Positions 1 to 8,730 are shown, numbered from the stretch's first letter. The stretch: 64,000 bases of DNA from Nannocystis punicea (GCF_026965555.1 NZ_CP114040.1:3410001-3474000); one strand, 5' to 3'. The notes: generated from the letters alone by a model not told the origin. A program made the numbers and translations.

Positions 1-700
1 CCTGCCGCAGGTCGGAGCCGTCCTCGTCGCGCCAGCGGAGGAAGTTGACGAAGTCACGCGCGGCGGCGTAGCTCACTGTGACCGTGATCGCGTCGGTGCT
101 GCGGAAGTTCTGCTCGAGCTGCTCGAGGTGCGGGACGCCGGCCCCGAAGATCGCGCCGGCCAGGGTCTGGCTGCGCATCAGATCGATCTCCTCGCCGAAG
201 CTCTCGGCCACGCCCTCGTGGAACCACCGCGGCAGCGGCTGGCCGCCGGTGGCCCGGTACAGCGCGACGTGGGCCATCTCGTGGCGGAGCAGGCCGTCGA
301 GGTCGGTCAGCGAGCCGTCGGGCGCGTGGGCTGCGATCGCGATCTCGCCGGTCGGCGGGTGAGCGACGCCCGCGGCCCACTGCGGCACACCGGTGCCCTC
401 GGCGATCCGGCCCGAGTGGGCGACGAAGTGGATCGTCAGAGCGTCGTCGAGGTCACCGGCCAGCTCGTGCTCGATCTCCGACCAGGCTCGCGGGATCTCG
501 CGGGCCACCGCCAGCGCCTCATCCTCCAGGCGCGGGTCGTAGCGGAGCGTGACGCGGCCGACGTGCACCTGCGACGTCGCGCTCGCCAGGGACCATCCCA
601 CGGGGCGGCTCACGTCGGCCCGGGCGGCCTGCGGCGCCACGAACAGGAACAACAACGCCGCGAGGAAGAGGCCGAGCGCCGCGCGCCAGGGACGGGTCAT
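1..700 (-). CDS. Peptidase MA-like secreted metallopeptidase (3' end outside window)
   Basis: The reading frame begins at the ATG at 698-700 and stays open to base 1, so the C-terminus lies outside the window. Residues 1-29 form a signal peptide (basic start, long Leu/Ala/Phe core, AARA cleavage region). A gluzincin-type zinc motif HEMAH lies at residues 141-145, followed by EGVAE at 163-167, which supplies the usual downstream Glu. This spacing and the phrase around it match the peptidase MA family of membrane-associated or exported metallopeptidases (family knowledge). The start overlaps the stop of the upstream gene by four bases (ATGA), so translation is probably coupled and the two proteins are made together. 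The substrate is unknown. I am confident of the family and not of the function. Confidence 0.8.
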   Translation of the reverse strand, partial: MTRPWRAALGLFLAALLFLFVAPQAARADVSRPVGWSLASATSQVHVGRVTLRYDPRLEDEALAVAREIPRAWSEIEHELAGDLDDALTIHFVAHSGRIAEGTGVPQWAAGVAHPPTGEIAIAAHAPDGSLTDLDGLLRHEMAHVALYRATGGQPLPRWFHEGVAESFGEEIDLMRSQTLAGAIFGAGVPHLEQLEQNFRSTDAITVTVSYAAARDFVNFLRWRDEDGSDLRQ

Positions 701-1464
701 GGACTGACTGTGAGCACGACGATCTCACGGCGCAAGCTGGCCGCGACGACCACGCCGATCGCCACGCCGACGGCCAGGATCGCCCCGCCGACGATGAGAC
801 CTGTCCGCACCTTCGGACCCAACCGGGTCCGCCGCCGCTCCTTGGCGCCGTCGCGGACCAGCGCCTCGTGCTCGCTCCACAGCGCCGCCACCAATTCGGC
901 GTGACCGGCGGCGTCGGCCCCGCGGACGCCGAGCGCTCGATCGAGCCGACAGTCGTGCGGCAGCAGCACCGGGTCGGGGCGATCCGCGAGGTATTCGACC
1001 AGGATCACCAGGTCGTCGCGGCGCTCGCGGCAGACCTGCTTGCCCTCGCCGACGCCGGCGCGGAGGCGGCGGACGGTCGCCCTCGGGGCCGCCGAGGCCC
1101 GCGCCGCGCGCTCCAGCGCGTCGACCAGGGCGACCTCGGGCTTCGTCCCCGGCGCCGTCGGGCCGAGCCCGACAGCGACCGTGATCGCGTTCTCGGGCTC
1201 GCCGAGCCCGGCCCCGGGGGCCAGCGACGGGGGCGGGGGCGGAGGGGCTGGCCCTTCGGCCCTGGCCTCGGGGACCTGTACCTCGGGACCTGTGCTCGAG
1301 GACATGTCTGTAGCGACAGGCTCTGCCGCCGGGGCGTCGGGCCGCGCGGGCACCGGGACCGCGAGCGGAGCCTCGACGGGTCGCGGATCGGCGGCACGGA
1401 CCGGGGCCGGCAGAGCGACGAGCCCTGCCAGCACGAGCGCGCCGCATCGCCGGGCCGTCCGCAT
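697..1464 (-). CDS. Secreted Pro-rich protein with C-terminal membrane segment
   Basis: The product has 255 residues: a signal peptide (residues 1-24, VRAA cleavage), a Pro/Ala/Glu-rich spacer to about residue 100 that includes a run of seven prolines, a mixed alpha region, and one strong transmembrane helix near residues 222-242 followed by a short tail. I do not recognise a named domain; this layout is common in myxobacterial envelope proteins encoded beside peptidases. The stop codon overlaps the start of the downstream metallopeptidase gene (ATGA). The spacer contains four 14-base-spaced units of the repeat family described in the findings (1275-1323), translated in frame as part of the linker. 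The start at 1464 is the first ATG and gives a clean signal peptide. Confidence 0.7.
   Translation of the reverse strand: MRTARRCGALVLAGLVALPAPVRAADPRPVEAPLAVPVPARPDAPAAEPVATDMSSSTGPEVQVPEARAEGPAPPPPPPSLAPGAGLGEPENAITVAVGLGPTAPGTKPEVALVDALERAARASAAPRATVRRLRAGVGEGKQVCRERRDDLVILVEYLADRPDPVLLPHDCRLDRALGVRGADAAGHAELVAALWSEHEALVRDGAKERRRTRLGPKVRTGLIVGGAILAVGVAIGVVVAASLRREIVVLTVSP
1275..1323. repeat. 14-bp repeat array inside a coding sequence (4 units)
   Basis: Marks CCTG, CCTG, CATG and CAGG begin at 1275, 1289, 1303 and 1317, exactly 14 bases apart, with TCGGGA and TCGAGGA between them. They lie in the Pro/Ala-rich linker of the gene at 697-1464 and are translated. Confidence 0.8.
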
Positions 1465-1552
1465 GCGGCAGGTACTTCGCGCGTCTGCGGCCGCGTGTCA
1501 ACGGCGGCGAAGTCATGTCGCCGGCGGGAATGAGCGGGCCGCGGCGCGGGTA

Positions 1553-1814
1553 GTCGGGCGTCGTCGCGGCGTCGGGCCGCCGCTCCGCCGCCGGGTGTCG
1601 GCGTGACGGCGATCGCGGCGGCCGCCCGCACTCGTCGCGCAGCCCGGGATGATGGTGCGTGACGGCCGTTCGCCGCAGTGGCGTGACGGCGAGCGCAGGG
1701 CCGCGAGCGCAGCGAGGATGGGTCGGGCGTCGCAGCGGCGTCGGCGGGCCGCTGCGCCGGCGCGAGGCGGCCGTTCGCCGCGATCGCGTGACGGCGATCG
1801 CAGGGCCGCCCGGG
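1553..1814. repeat. GC-rich imperfect direct repeats in a gene-free gap
   Basis: The stretch 1465-1931 has no supportable gene. It contains imperfect direct repeats: GGCCGTTCGCCGC occurs at 1664 and again at 1769 (105 bases apart), each followed by GCGTGACGGCGA and GCAGGGCCGC, and a related block with GTCGGGCGTCG occurs at about 1553 and 1724. The repeats look like decayed tandem duplications. No promoter or terminator could be recognised here. Confidence 0.5.
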
Positions 1815-1931
1815 AAGTTGCGGGACGGTCGACGAGCAGCGAGCGGGCCGGCGAGCTCGCGCTCAGGACGAGGCGCACGCGAGGGCGGTGCGTCGAACGT
1901 CTTGGTGGTGCACACGGCGACCGCCGTCGGG

Positions 1932-2606
1932 CTACACGCGTCGGTCGGCGAGCCCGTCGACGCAAGCGGCGTCGCTGCTGCAGCCGCAGTCGGTCGTCAT
2001 GCAGGTGTCGAGGCCGAGGACGCTGGAGGTGACGCAGTCGAGCCGGCGCCGCACTCGCAGCGTCCGCTCGGCACCTTGCAGCGCGGCAAGCCGGGGGCGT
2101 TCGCGCGGCCGTCGTCATCTTGGCGCAGGCGACGATCGGGTCGCCCTCGATCGAGGTCACCTGCACCTCCTCGAAGTTGAGCATGGCGCGGCCGAGGATG
2201 TCGTTGGGGACGAAGCCGCAGCGACCTTCACCGTCGTCGATGTCGACGCCAGCCTGATTGGCAGTCGGCGTGGTGCAGGGCGACTTGACTGTCGAAGTCG
2301 TCGCTGCACTTGCCGGGGGCAAGGCAGCACCCGGGTGGCGAGTGAAGCTCATGTCCTGACCGCCGATCCGGCAGTCGAGATCGGTGGCGGTGCCGCGCTC
2401 GTCGTCCCGGGTTCGTGGCCGATGCAGAGGCAGAGGCAGATGCAGAGGTGGCGACTGGTGAGGGGGTCCCTGTCCTCACCGCAGGCGAGGAGGAGCGAGG
2501 CGAGCAACCCTGGGGCGAGGCGAGAGGTCCTGACGGACGACAGTCGCGGCGGCCGACCTCCAAACGATGATTCGGCGCCTCTGCGGTCCGCGTACGCTGT
2601 TTGCAA
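1932..2606 (-). pseudogene. Decayed Cys-rich lipoprotein gene (several frameshifts)
   Basis: Read on the minus strand, a lipoprotein signal (APGLLASLLLACGED, near 2540-2480) is followed by coding sequence split among three frames. One frame reads RCGFVPNDILGRAML and continues to about 2110; then PRCKVPSGRCECG appears in a second frame; then DTCMTTDCGCSSDAACVDG in a third, ending at a TAG at 1932-1934. Each piece is protein-like and Cys-rich and together they read as one exported lipoprotein related to the neighbours. At least three frame changes are needed, so this is either a pseudogene or a badly sequenced gene; I favour decay, because the surrounding DNA also holds other gene fragments. 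Confidence 0.55.
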
Positions 2607-2750
2607 TCCGCGGGGCCGGAGGTTTCACCTTGCGACGACGGTTGCATGAGAGAAAGGCCACTCGCCTGTTGCAGCGGGTTTGGCGGGTATGGCATGATCG
2701 GCGGATGGACGGGGCACGCTCGATGGCGCCCCTCCCGGAGGGGATTAGAG

Positions 2751-3716
2751 ATGCGTGTGATGCCAATTCGATTGATCTCGTGTGCGCTCGTGAGTGTGTT
2801 CCTGACGGCGTGTGGCGACGACGGCGGCGGTAAGGCGACCGGCGCGACCAATCCGAGCACCAACAACACTACCAACGACGACACCACCGAAGGGACCGCG
2901 GGCGAGACGTCGACGGGAGGGCCCGATCAGACGACGTCGGGCACGACCTCGACGACCGCGCCCGAGCCGACCTCCAGCGCCACCGGCGGCGAGAGCACGA
3001 CCACCGACGGGTCCTCCTTCATCACTCCGCCCGACGGAGGCGGCGGGGCCAAGGAGTGCGACCAGTGGACGCAAGACTGTCCCGAAGGACAGAAGTGCAT
3101 GCCGTACTCGGGCGACGGCGACAACGCGTGGGAGTCGCTGAAGTGCACGCCGGTGATGGAGAACCCGGGCCAGGTCGGTGACCCGTGCACGGTCGAGGGC
3201 AGCGGCGTCAGCGGCATCGACAACTGCGACAAGGGCAACATGTGCTGGGACGTCGTCGAGGGCGTCGGCGTGTGCGTGGCCCTGTGCGTCGGCTCGCCGG
3301 ACGCGCCCGACTGCGCCGCGCCGATGACCTCGTGCCTGATCTCCAACGACGGCGTGCTGACGCTGTGCCTGCCGTTCTGCGACCCGCTGCTGCAGGACTG
3401 CCCGGGCGACGACCTGTGCATCCCGAACCCGCAGAACCCGGACGCGTTCCTGTGCGTCCTCGACGCGTCGGGCGAGGAGGGCCAGGAGTACGACGCGTGC
3501 GAGTACATCAACGCGTGCGACAAGGGCTTCACCTGCGCCAACCCGGAGCTCGCGGTCGAGTGCGACGCGATGGCGATCGGCTGCTGCGTGGCCTTCTGCG
3601 ACATGACCGAGGCGGGGGTGTGCACCGGTCAGAACGCGGAGTGCCTCGCGTGGTACGAGATGGGTCAGGCACCGCCCGGATTCGAAAACGTCGGCGTCTG
3701 CGGCATCCCGCAGTAA
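2751..3716 (+). CDS. Cys-rich surface lipoprotein
   Basis: The ATG at 2751 is preceded by GGAGGGG at a good distance and starts a lipoprotein signal with lipobox LTAC (Cys at about residue 22), so I prefer it to upstream starts. A Thr/Ser/Gly linker (about residues 25-95) follows, then a domain with roughly 24 cysteines to the end (321 residues). The protein should be anchored in the outer or inner membrane by its lipidated Cys, with the disulfide-rich domain exposed. It is a clear paralogue of the protein at 20286-21350: both share EQDCPEGQKC-like, CxVEGS, CxxWDV and ECxAWxxxGQAP...GVC motifs. The CPEGQ stretch is a copy of the 14-bp repeat (3076-3093). Copies of its last codons and downstream hairpin occur at 11731 and 13470. 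No function is known. Confidence 0.85.
   Translation: MRVMPIRLISCALVSVFLTACGDDGGGKATGATNPSTNNTTNDDTTEGTAGETSTGGPDQTTSGTTSTTAPEPTSSATGGESTTTDGSSFITPPDGGGGAKECDQWTQDCPEGQKCMPYSGDGDNAWESLKCTPVMENPGQVGDPCTVEGSGVSGIDNCDKGNMCWDVVEGVGVCVALCVGSPDAPDCAAPMTSCLISNDGVLTLCLPFCDPLLQDCPGDDLCIPNPQNPDAFLCVLDASGEEGQEYDACEYINACDKGFTCANPELAVECDAMAIGCCVAFCDMTEAGVCTGQNAECLAWYEMGQAPPGFENVGVCGIPQ
3076..3093. repeat. 14-bp repeat pair inside a lipoprotein gene
   Basis: ACTGTCCCGAAGGACAG forms the palindrome TGTCC-CGAA-GGACA with marks at 3076 and 3090. It encodes the CPEGQ motif with TGT, GAA and GGA codons, unlike the TGC, GAG and GGC used around it. Confidence 0.75.
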
Positions 3717-3743
3717 GCCCAGTGCTGCCTGCTCGAGGCGGGC

Positions 3744-3767
3744 CCCGGGACCTCCCACGGTCCCGGG
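3744..3767 (+). terminator. Strong hairpin after the lipoprotein gene
   Basis: A 9-bp perfect stem, CCCGGGACC and GGTCCCGGG, closes a six-base loop 28 bases after the stop codon at 3716. There is no T-tract, so a classical intrinsic terminator is not proven, but position and strength fit a 3'-end hairpin. A copy with one G missing follows the gene-tail duplicate at 11731-11842. Confidence 0.5.
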
Positions 3768-3779
3768 AATGATGCGCCG

Positions 3780-4037
3780 CTCACACCCAAAGCCACGGTC
3801 GCGGATGTCTGCGCGGACTACGTCCGCTCGCTCGAAGCGCGAGCGGACGACGGCCAGGTCGCCCGCGATGCCAAGTGCAAGCCGAACACTCTCAGGCGGC
3901 GCTACCTCGACGACATGTACCGGCGGCCCGAAGTTCCCCGAGGGATGGCGACGCTGGATCTCGGGCGCCATCGTCCTCGTAGGTGTGGTCTGCTCGCTCG
4001 CGGCGCTGGGGCTTGCAAGCGGCGCGGATTCTGGTGA
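3780..4037 (+). pseudogene. Possible tyrosine-recombinase N-terminal remnant
   Basis: An open frame of 85 codons without a clear start reads LTPKATVADVCADYVRSLEA and then a basic region with NTLRRRYLDDM. The pattern T-V-A-D-V-C-x-x-Y-V, a basic stretch, then x-T-L-x-x-x-Y resembles the SAM-like core-binding domain at the N-terminus of phage-type integrases. Nothing resembling the catalytic R...HxxR...Y part is present, and the frame ends at 4037 just before the next gene. The identification is weak; it may be chance coding of GC-rich DNA. Confidence 0.3.
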
Positions 4038-4046
4038 GATCCGCGC

Positions 4047-4586
4047 ATGGGCCTCCCGCTTCAGGTGCTCGGCTGTGTCATCGTCTGGGCGATCACGATC
4101 CCGTTCGTGGTCGCGGCCGTCCGCTCGGTGCGCAACGGGGAGCCGCTGCGGTTCAGCGTGCGGGCGTTGTACTCGCACGAGGTGCAGACGAGCGTCGGGC
4201 CGGTCGGCGCGGCGATCATCGGGCTCGCGGCGCTGGCGATCGCGGTCAGCTTCGCGGTCGGGCTGCTGCAGGCGACCGGAGTGATCGGCGACAAGCTGGA
4301 GCGCGAGCGCTGCGAGCAGCGCGGGTACGCGGCGTTCATCGCGTGGAACGACCACGTCGAGGCGCTGCGCAAGGAGCTCGCGGCGCTCGCCCCGGACGAC
4401 GCGCGGCGCGAGGGGCTGCGGGCGGACATCTCGGCGCTGGTGCGCGTCGGCGGCGAGGTCCGCGAGCATCCCGAGCGCGCGGAGCAGATCGCCGGCGGCG
4501 CGCCGGTCGCGGAGGCGCCGGCGTATCACCGGGCGATGCAGGCGTCCCGGGCCGCGCAGGAGGCCTGTCAGGGGCACTGGCGCTGA
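4047..4586 (+). CDS. Membrane protein of unknown function
   Basis: The product has 179 residues with two transmembrane helices (about residues 6-26 and 50-74) and a soluble alpha-helical C-terminal part, residues 78-179, rich in Glu, Arg and Ala that may form a coiled coil (ERERCEQRGYAAF, EALRKELAAL). I recognise no family. It faces the gene at 4633-5880 with only 46 bases between the stops, and this gap has no copy of the 14-bp repeat. Confidence 0.65.
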   Translation: MGLPLQVLGCVIVWAITIPFVVAAVRSVRNGEPLRFSVRALYSHEVQTSVGPVGAAIIGLAALAIAVSFAVGLLQATGVIGDKLERERCEQRGYAAFIAWNDHVEALRKELAALAPDDARREGLRADISALVRVGGEVREHPERAEQIAGGAPVAEAPAYHRAMQASRAAQEACQGHWR

Positions 4587-4632
4587 ACTACGGCGCCATG
4601 CGAGCCGGGTGTGTCCGGCGGCGACGCCGTGG

Positions 4633-5880
4633 TCAGCGCGAGCCGTCCCCCGAGAGCCCGGCGTCCAGCGCCGCGAGCGCGGGGTGCTCCCGGATCTGGC
4701 GCCTCGTCGCCCGGGACCGCTCGCAGAGCAGCTCCCCCAGCGCCTCGCGGAGCCGCACCGCGTGGCCGTGCTCGGGGATGGTGAGATCGTGGGGATCGAC
4801 CGCCGCGAGCAGGCGGCGCAGCCGGTCCGGCGGCAGCGGCAGAAGGCGGCGCAGGTCGATCCGCTCGCCGAGGACATCCTCGATGTAGGGGCGCTGGCAG
4901 AGCCAGATCGGCAGGAGCTCGTCGTTGGTCAGCGGCGGCATCGGGACGACCGGCCAGCGCGCGAGGTCCGGCGCCATCTCGCGCAGCCGTGCCCACGCTG
5001 TCTCGGTCGAGGCGAGGATCAGCTGGAACGCGGCGTCCGGATCGAGGGCCATCTCCGCGGCGTAGCGGAGCAGCGGCGGGTCATCCGGCACACGGGTCCA
5101 CGCGCACACGAGGCCCGGCGCGATCGAGGCGGGGACGGCGTCGGGTCGGGCGCGGTACCGCGGATCGGGCGAGCCCCCGCCGTGCCAGTTGTCGACGTTC
5201 ACCCCTCGGGTCTGCGCCAGGAGGCGACGGAGCTGCCGGATCAGGGCGCGTCGCCCCGAACACGTCTCGCCGATGAGGGCGAACCCCGGCGCGTGGACGA
5301 GGCGCTCGCGCCAGACGGCGTCCGGCTCCCGCTCGAGCCAGGCCGGCTCCACGGCGAGGCCGACGTGCCCGCGCGCGCCGAGCTGGTCGAACAGCGCGCA
5401 GTACGTCTCACGGGCCGTCATCAGTCCCTCGGCGTACCGCGGGTCGAGGGCGGACAGCGCCCATAGCGAGTGGTCCGGCAGGCTGCGGAGCAGCACTCCC
5501 GGATCCACGGACGCGCCGGCCGCCTCGCGGGTCGCCCAGCGACGCCCCCAGCTGTAGGCCAGCGGCAGGTCGCTCGCCTCGGCGATCCGCTGTCGCCAGA
5601 TCGCGTGGGCGCGGTCCAGGGGCGCACCCGTGAGGGTCGGACCGAGCAGCTCGGGGTGCAACGCGACGATCGCACGGGCGAGGTCGCCGGGCTCGACGGC
5701 GTGCGCCTCGGGGTGGGGCCCGCCGTAGGGCACGGCGGCGAGCGCCTCTTCCTGTGCCGCCCGCCACCACGCGAGCGACACCGCAGCGTCCCACAGCCGG
5801 CGCGCGTCCGGTTCACAGCGCGCCCGGATCTCGGGGACTGTGGGGGACGGGACGCCGAATGCGGGTTGGTGGACATGCAT
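4633..5880 (-). CDS. Uncharacterised protein with degenerate P-loop
   Basis: The product has 415 residues with no signal peptide or membrane segment, so it is probably cytoplasmic. Residues 204-211 read GETCSGRR, a Walker-A-like loop in which the usual Lys-Ser/Thr pair is Arg-Arg; ILASTE near residue 285 could be a sensor-1-like strand. This resembles the central part of a Clp/AAA-type ATPase that has lost catalysis, but the similarity is thin. The C-terminal region is rich in Arg and Leu (DLRRLLPLPPDRLRRLLAAV). The neighbours are unrelated, so context does not help. Confidence 0.6.
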   Translation of the reverse strand: MHVHQPAFGVPSPTVPEIRARCEPDARRLWDAAVSLAWWRAAQEEALAAVPYGGPHPEAHAVEPGDLARAIVALHPELLGPTLTGAPLDRAHAIWRQRIAEASDLPLAYSWGRRWATREAAGASVDPGVLLRSLPDHSLWALSALDPRYAEGLMTARETYCALFDQLGARGHVGLAVEPAWLEREPDAVWRERLVHAPGFALIGETCSGRRALIRQLRRLLAQTRGVNVDNWHGGGSPDPRYRARPDAVPASIAPGLVCAWTRVPDDPPLLRYAAEMALDPDAAFQLILASTETAWARLREMAPDLARWPVVPMPPLTNDELLPIWLCQRPYIEDVLGERIDLRRLLPLPPDRLRRLLAAVDPHDLTIPEHGHAVRLREALGELLCERSRATRRQIREHPALAALDAGLSGDGSR

Positions 5881-5920
5881 CGCCGGTCCCTATACCCCGC
5901 TCGTAGGAAGACAGGTGGAT

Positions 5921-6125
5921 TCAGGAAGCAACATGCCGCGCGAACCCCTGGAGAACTTTGGGGCCGCTGTACTCGCGGACCTTCTTCGGGCTCAGCCAGG
6001 ATTCAGTGTCCTCAAAGTCCATGATGAACACGAACACCAAGAGCGCGTCGGGCCGGAGAAAGCCGGCGTTACAGCCCTCGCGCCCGTTGAGCTCGGGCGA
6101 GACGGCGGCCGCCAGGGAGTCTGCC
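5921..6125 (-). pseudogene. Fragment of a VWA-like lipoprotein gene
   Basis: On the minus strand one frame reads AAVSPELNGREGCNAGFLRP, then DALLVFVFIMDFEDTESW, and stops at 5921. This aligns with AVSPALNGPDGCNEGFIRDD and the following DALLMITFIAN of the intact gene at 22596-23729. Only about 65 residues of the family remain and no signal peptide is attached, so this is a broken paralogue. It overlaps the upstream region of the plus-strand gene at 6264. The remainder of 5881-6263 shows nothing else. Confidence 0.6.
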
Positions 6126-6263
6126 CCGGCGAAAGGCCCGCCCCGGCGACCGGCCAGGCCGTGGCAACGCGACCCGCGGTTCACATCGAGGCCGGAAGAA
6201 GCGTTCCAGGCCGGCTGTCCTCGTGGTAGACCGCGCGCAGGAGGCCGGAGAGGGGCGACCTTG

Positions 6264-7295
6264 ATGTTCCGCGTGATGATGCTCGTCGGGCTCTGCGGCT
6301 GCGCGTCGATACCCGCGGACGCCCGCCGGGGCAGTGCATGTCCCGAGCTCGCGGTCGAGGTCGACCGCGTGATTCCGACCCGGCGCGGGAGAGCGGAGGG
6401 CCGGAGCCAGACCACCCGGCTGTGGATCGACGCGCGCGACGTTCCCCACGTGACGTGGAGCAGCCAGTGGTGGCAGTTCACCACAATGGGGCGGTCGCAT
6501 CGCGAGCTTCACCACGCATGGCTCGCGGGACGACGATGGATCGTCGAGCACGATCCAGTACCATCCGACTGGCCGGCAAACCCGGATATCTTCGCCCACG
6601 ACGGCTCGCGCTGGTATGTGCAATTCACCGAGGCGGACCCGTCGCCGGTGCCGCGGTCGCTCGTGACGCGACTGTGGGTCGGCCCACCGTGGCGAGTGAT
6701 CCATACGATCCGCGAGGGCGAGTTCGTGCTGACGCAGCGGCAGGACCGCGACGGTGCATGGCTCGTGACCACCATGGGGAGGAGCACACCGAGCTCTCCC
6801 GGGGGCGAGGCGCCGATCCGCCTCTACCGCTTAACGGCGGGGCAGCTCGCCGAGGTCGTCGACCTCGATGAGGCACCGACACCTGACGAGGTCCGGTCGA
6901 CGAGGCCGACGCCCGATGTGCAGTGGCCCGCGGAGGTCTCGCGCGCTGCTTCCTATGACTCGTTCGCGGTGGCGACCCGCGATGGGCGAAGTGTCATCGT
7001 GGGTGTCGGTTGGCGGCCCCGCGGGCCGGCGACCCAGAGAGAACACCCACACGGCGAGCCCTATATCCACTATCCGAATCCGCGCCGAGGGCGGGGGACG
7101 CTGATGGTGTGGGTGCTCGAGGGGTCGCAGGCCGAGCCGAGGGTCGTCCACTCGGTCCGCCTGCGCCGTCACTTCCGCCCGCAGGTCGAGATCGGTCCCG
7201 GCGGCACGATCCATGTGCTGCTCGTCGACACCTACGTCTCCGACTTCGCGCCGAATCGCTATGTGAAGCTGCGCTGCCGTTCGCAAGGCTCGTGA
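6264..7295 (+). CDS. Predicted lipoprotein, probable beta-propeller
   Basis: The ATG at 6264 follows GGAGAGGGG and gives a lipoprotein signal with lipobox LCGC at about residue 13; an earlier in-frame ATG exists but would add an Arg/Pro-rich stretch that reads backwards through the pseudogene on the other strand. The mature part (to residue 343) has recurring strands with aromatic residues (RLWIDARDVPHVTW, RWYVQFTEAD, GAWLVTTMGRS, GTIHVLLVDTYVSDF), typical of beta-propeller surface proteins of this group. No enzyme motif was seen. The gene stands alone. Confidence 0.65.
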   Translation: MFRVMMLVGLCGCASIPADARRGSACPELAVEVDRVIPTRRGRAEGRSQTTRLWIDARDVPHVTWSSQWWQFTTMGRSHRELHHAWLAGRRWIVEHDPVPSDWPANPDIFAHDGSRWYVQFTEADPSPVPRSLVTRLWVGPPWRVIHTIREGEFVLTQRQDRDGAWLVTTMGRSTPSSPGGEAPIRLYRLTAGQLAEVVDLDEAPTPDEVRSTRPTPDVQWPAEVSRAASYDSFAVATRDGRSVIVGVGWRPRGPATQREHPHGEPYIHYPNPRRGRGTLMVWVLEGSQAEPRVVHSVRLRRHFRPQVEIGPGGTIHVLLVDTYVSDFAPNRYVKLRCRSQGS

Positions 7296-7616
7296 CGCGC
7301 GGGGCTCTCGATGTGGGTCGGCGGCTCGGGTGCTGCTCGAGCGCGCGGGGCTCGTCCAGCGACATGGTCGTCGCGGTCTCGGATCAACGCACGCAGCCGC
7401 TCGAGACGGCGACCACGTCCTCGAGGTCGACCACCGCGTGTTCGGTGCGCCTGTGGGCCTCGGGGTGAGCGCGGTGTCGTCGCTGCCCTGGGCGCGGGTC
7501 TCGTGGTCGCCGGTGAGCGTGGGCGCGTCCGCCAGAAGGCCGAGGTCGTGCCCCACGGCGGCGCGCACGGGGTCGGTGTCCTGCTACGCGGCAAGTTCTG
7601 ACAGGAAGGGCGCTGC

Positions 7617-7720
7617 GACGATGGAGCAGGCCGCGCCTTCCAGCCCGATCGCCCGCACCGGCACTGGCATGTCGATATCGCCTACAGGTACTTGCGGGCG
7701 ACCAGGATGGCGTCGTCCGG
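7617..7720 (+). pseudogene. IS3-family transposase remnant, first-Asp region
   Basis: The frame reads GRAFQPDRPHRHWHVDIAYR followed by YLRATR. HWHVDI(A/S)Y is the hallmark around the first catalytic Asp of the integrase core of IS3-type OrfB proteins (family knowledge). The remainder of the core is missing; the sequence runs directly into the end of the minus-strand gene at 7721. The matching C-terminal piece is at 8365-8730. The 320 bases before it (7296-7616) hold no recognisable gene. Confidence 0.55.
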
Positions 7721-8227
7721 TCAGGGCGTCTCTGCGGGCGCGGGGGCCGGGGGCGCCTCGGCGCCGGAGGGGCCGCGATAGCCGTAGGACTCCTGGGTCG
7801 CCAGCTTGCAGTCGGCGTGCGAGCGGGTATAGCCGCTGGAGTCCGGGTCGCGGAAGTTGTCGACCCGCATCGGGGTATATTGACCGTTGGCGACATGCTC
7901 CTCGATCGCCTGGAACAGCGAGAAGAAACAAAAACCCTCGGCGCGGTCACGCTCGAGCACGCCGAACCACGCCGAACGCTGCAGCACCGCGCCGGAAATC
8001 TCGTGACGCTTCAACTTCCAGGAGTCGTCGGCGCTCGCCATCCACAGCTGCTCGTATTCCGGACGCTTCTTGCGGACGTTGTCCCAGACTTCGGGGAGTA
8101 GCGCGTCAAACTGTTCGGAGGCCGTCATGGAGGCCGGCACCTTCGTCATCGTCTTCGGGCCAAAGAGGCACCAGCCATTTCCGAGTAATAGAGACGCGGC
8201 GAGTATCGCGGGCACTGTTGATTGCAT
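7721..8227 (-). CDS. Small exported protein lying between two transposase fragments
   Basis: The start at 8227 (MQSTVPAILAASLLLGNGWC) gives a signal peptide; the Cys at about residue 21 lacks a canonical lipobox (GNGWC), so lipidation is uncertain. The mature part of about 147 residues is mixed, with an aromatic centre (RSAWFGVLERDRAEGFCFFS) and a C-terminal Ala/Pro/Glu tail. I recognise no family. Codon use here is less GC-biased than around it. The gene separates the N- and C-terminal remnants of an IS3 transposase, so it either inserted into the IS or arrived with a composite rearrangement. Confidence 0.6.
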   Translation of the reverse strand: MQSTVPAILAASLLLGNGWCLFGPKTMTKVPASMTASEQFDALLPEVWDNVRKKRPEYEQLWMASADDSWKLKRHEISGAVLQRSAWFGVLERDRAEGFCFFSLFQAIEEHVANGQYTPMRVDNFRDPDSSGYTRSHADCKLATQESYGYRGPSGAEAPPAPAPAETP

Positions 8228-8364
8228 GGTGGATAAATGCACATGCGTGCATCGTATTGTCAAAGAGACTTTCCGCACGAGATGTGGCGCGGAATTGCAC
8301 GCTGCGCAAGAAAGCCGCGCGGCCCGGACCTGCCCGCGGCCGTCCTGCGACCGTACTTTGTGGA

Positions 8365-8730
8365 CGACGATCGCGGGACGAGGCTCGCCGCGTCACCTCC
8401 GACTTCGTCGAGCACTACAACGCCCGCCGCCTTCACAGCTCCCTCGGCTACATCGCGCCCGGCGACAAGCTCGCCAGCCGCGAGACCGCCATCTTCGCCG
8501 AGCGCGACCGCAAACTCGAGGCAGCCCGAGAGCTCCGCCGTCAACGCCGAGAACTTGCTCGCCAACTTCGATATCACGACGCAGCTCGCCGGACGGTTAC
8601 GTTCCTGCAGGTCGGGCTCGACGCCTGGACGGCGCACGCCAACGCCGCTACGTGGCGCCTGGCGCATCTTGATGCCAGTAGACCTGAAGAAGTAGCGCTT
8701 GGCGGTTCGCACAGTACACCGCCAGGATGA
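8365..8730 (+). pseudogene. IS3-family transposase remnant, C-terminal part
   Basis: From about 8377 the frame reads DEARRVTSDFVEHYNARRLH and SSLGYIAPGDKLASRETAIF, then AERDRKLEAARELRRQRRE. This is the characteristic end of an IS3-type integrase-core transposase (FVxHYNxxRLHSxxGY, then ERDRKLEAAR). The middle of the protein with the second Asp and the Glu is absent. The tail runs on to a stop at 8728-8730 in low-similarity sequence. With 7617-7720 it represents one ancestral IS copy broken apart. Confidence 0.65.

Noticed and set aside
7296..7616. A gene on either strand between the lipoprotein and the IS3 remnant
   Set aside because: Frames of 90-245 codons exist but have Arg/Ser/Thr-rich shadow composition and no motif or ribosome-binding site.
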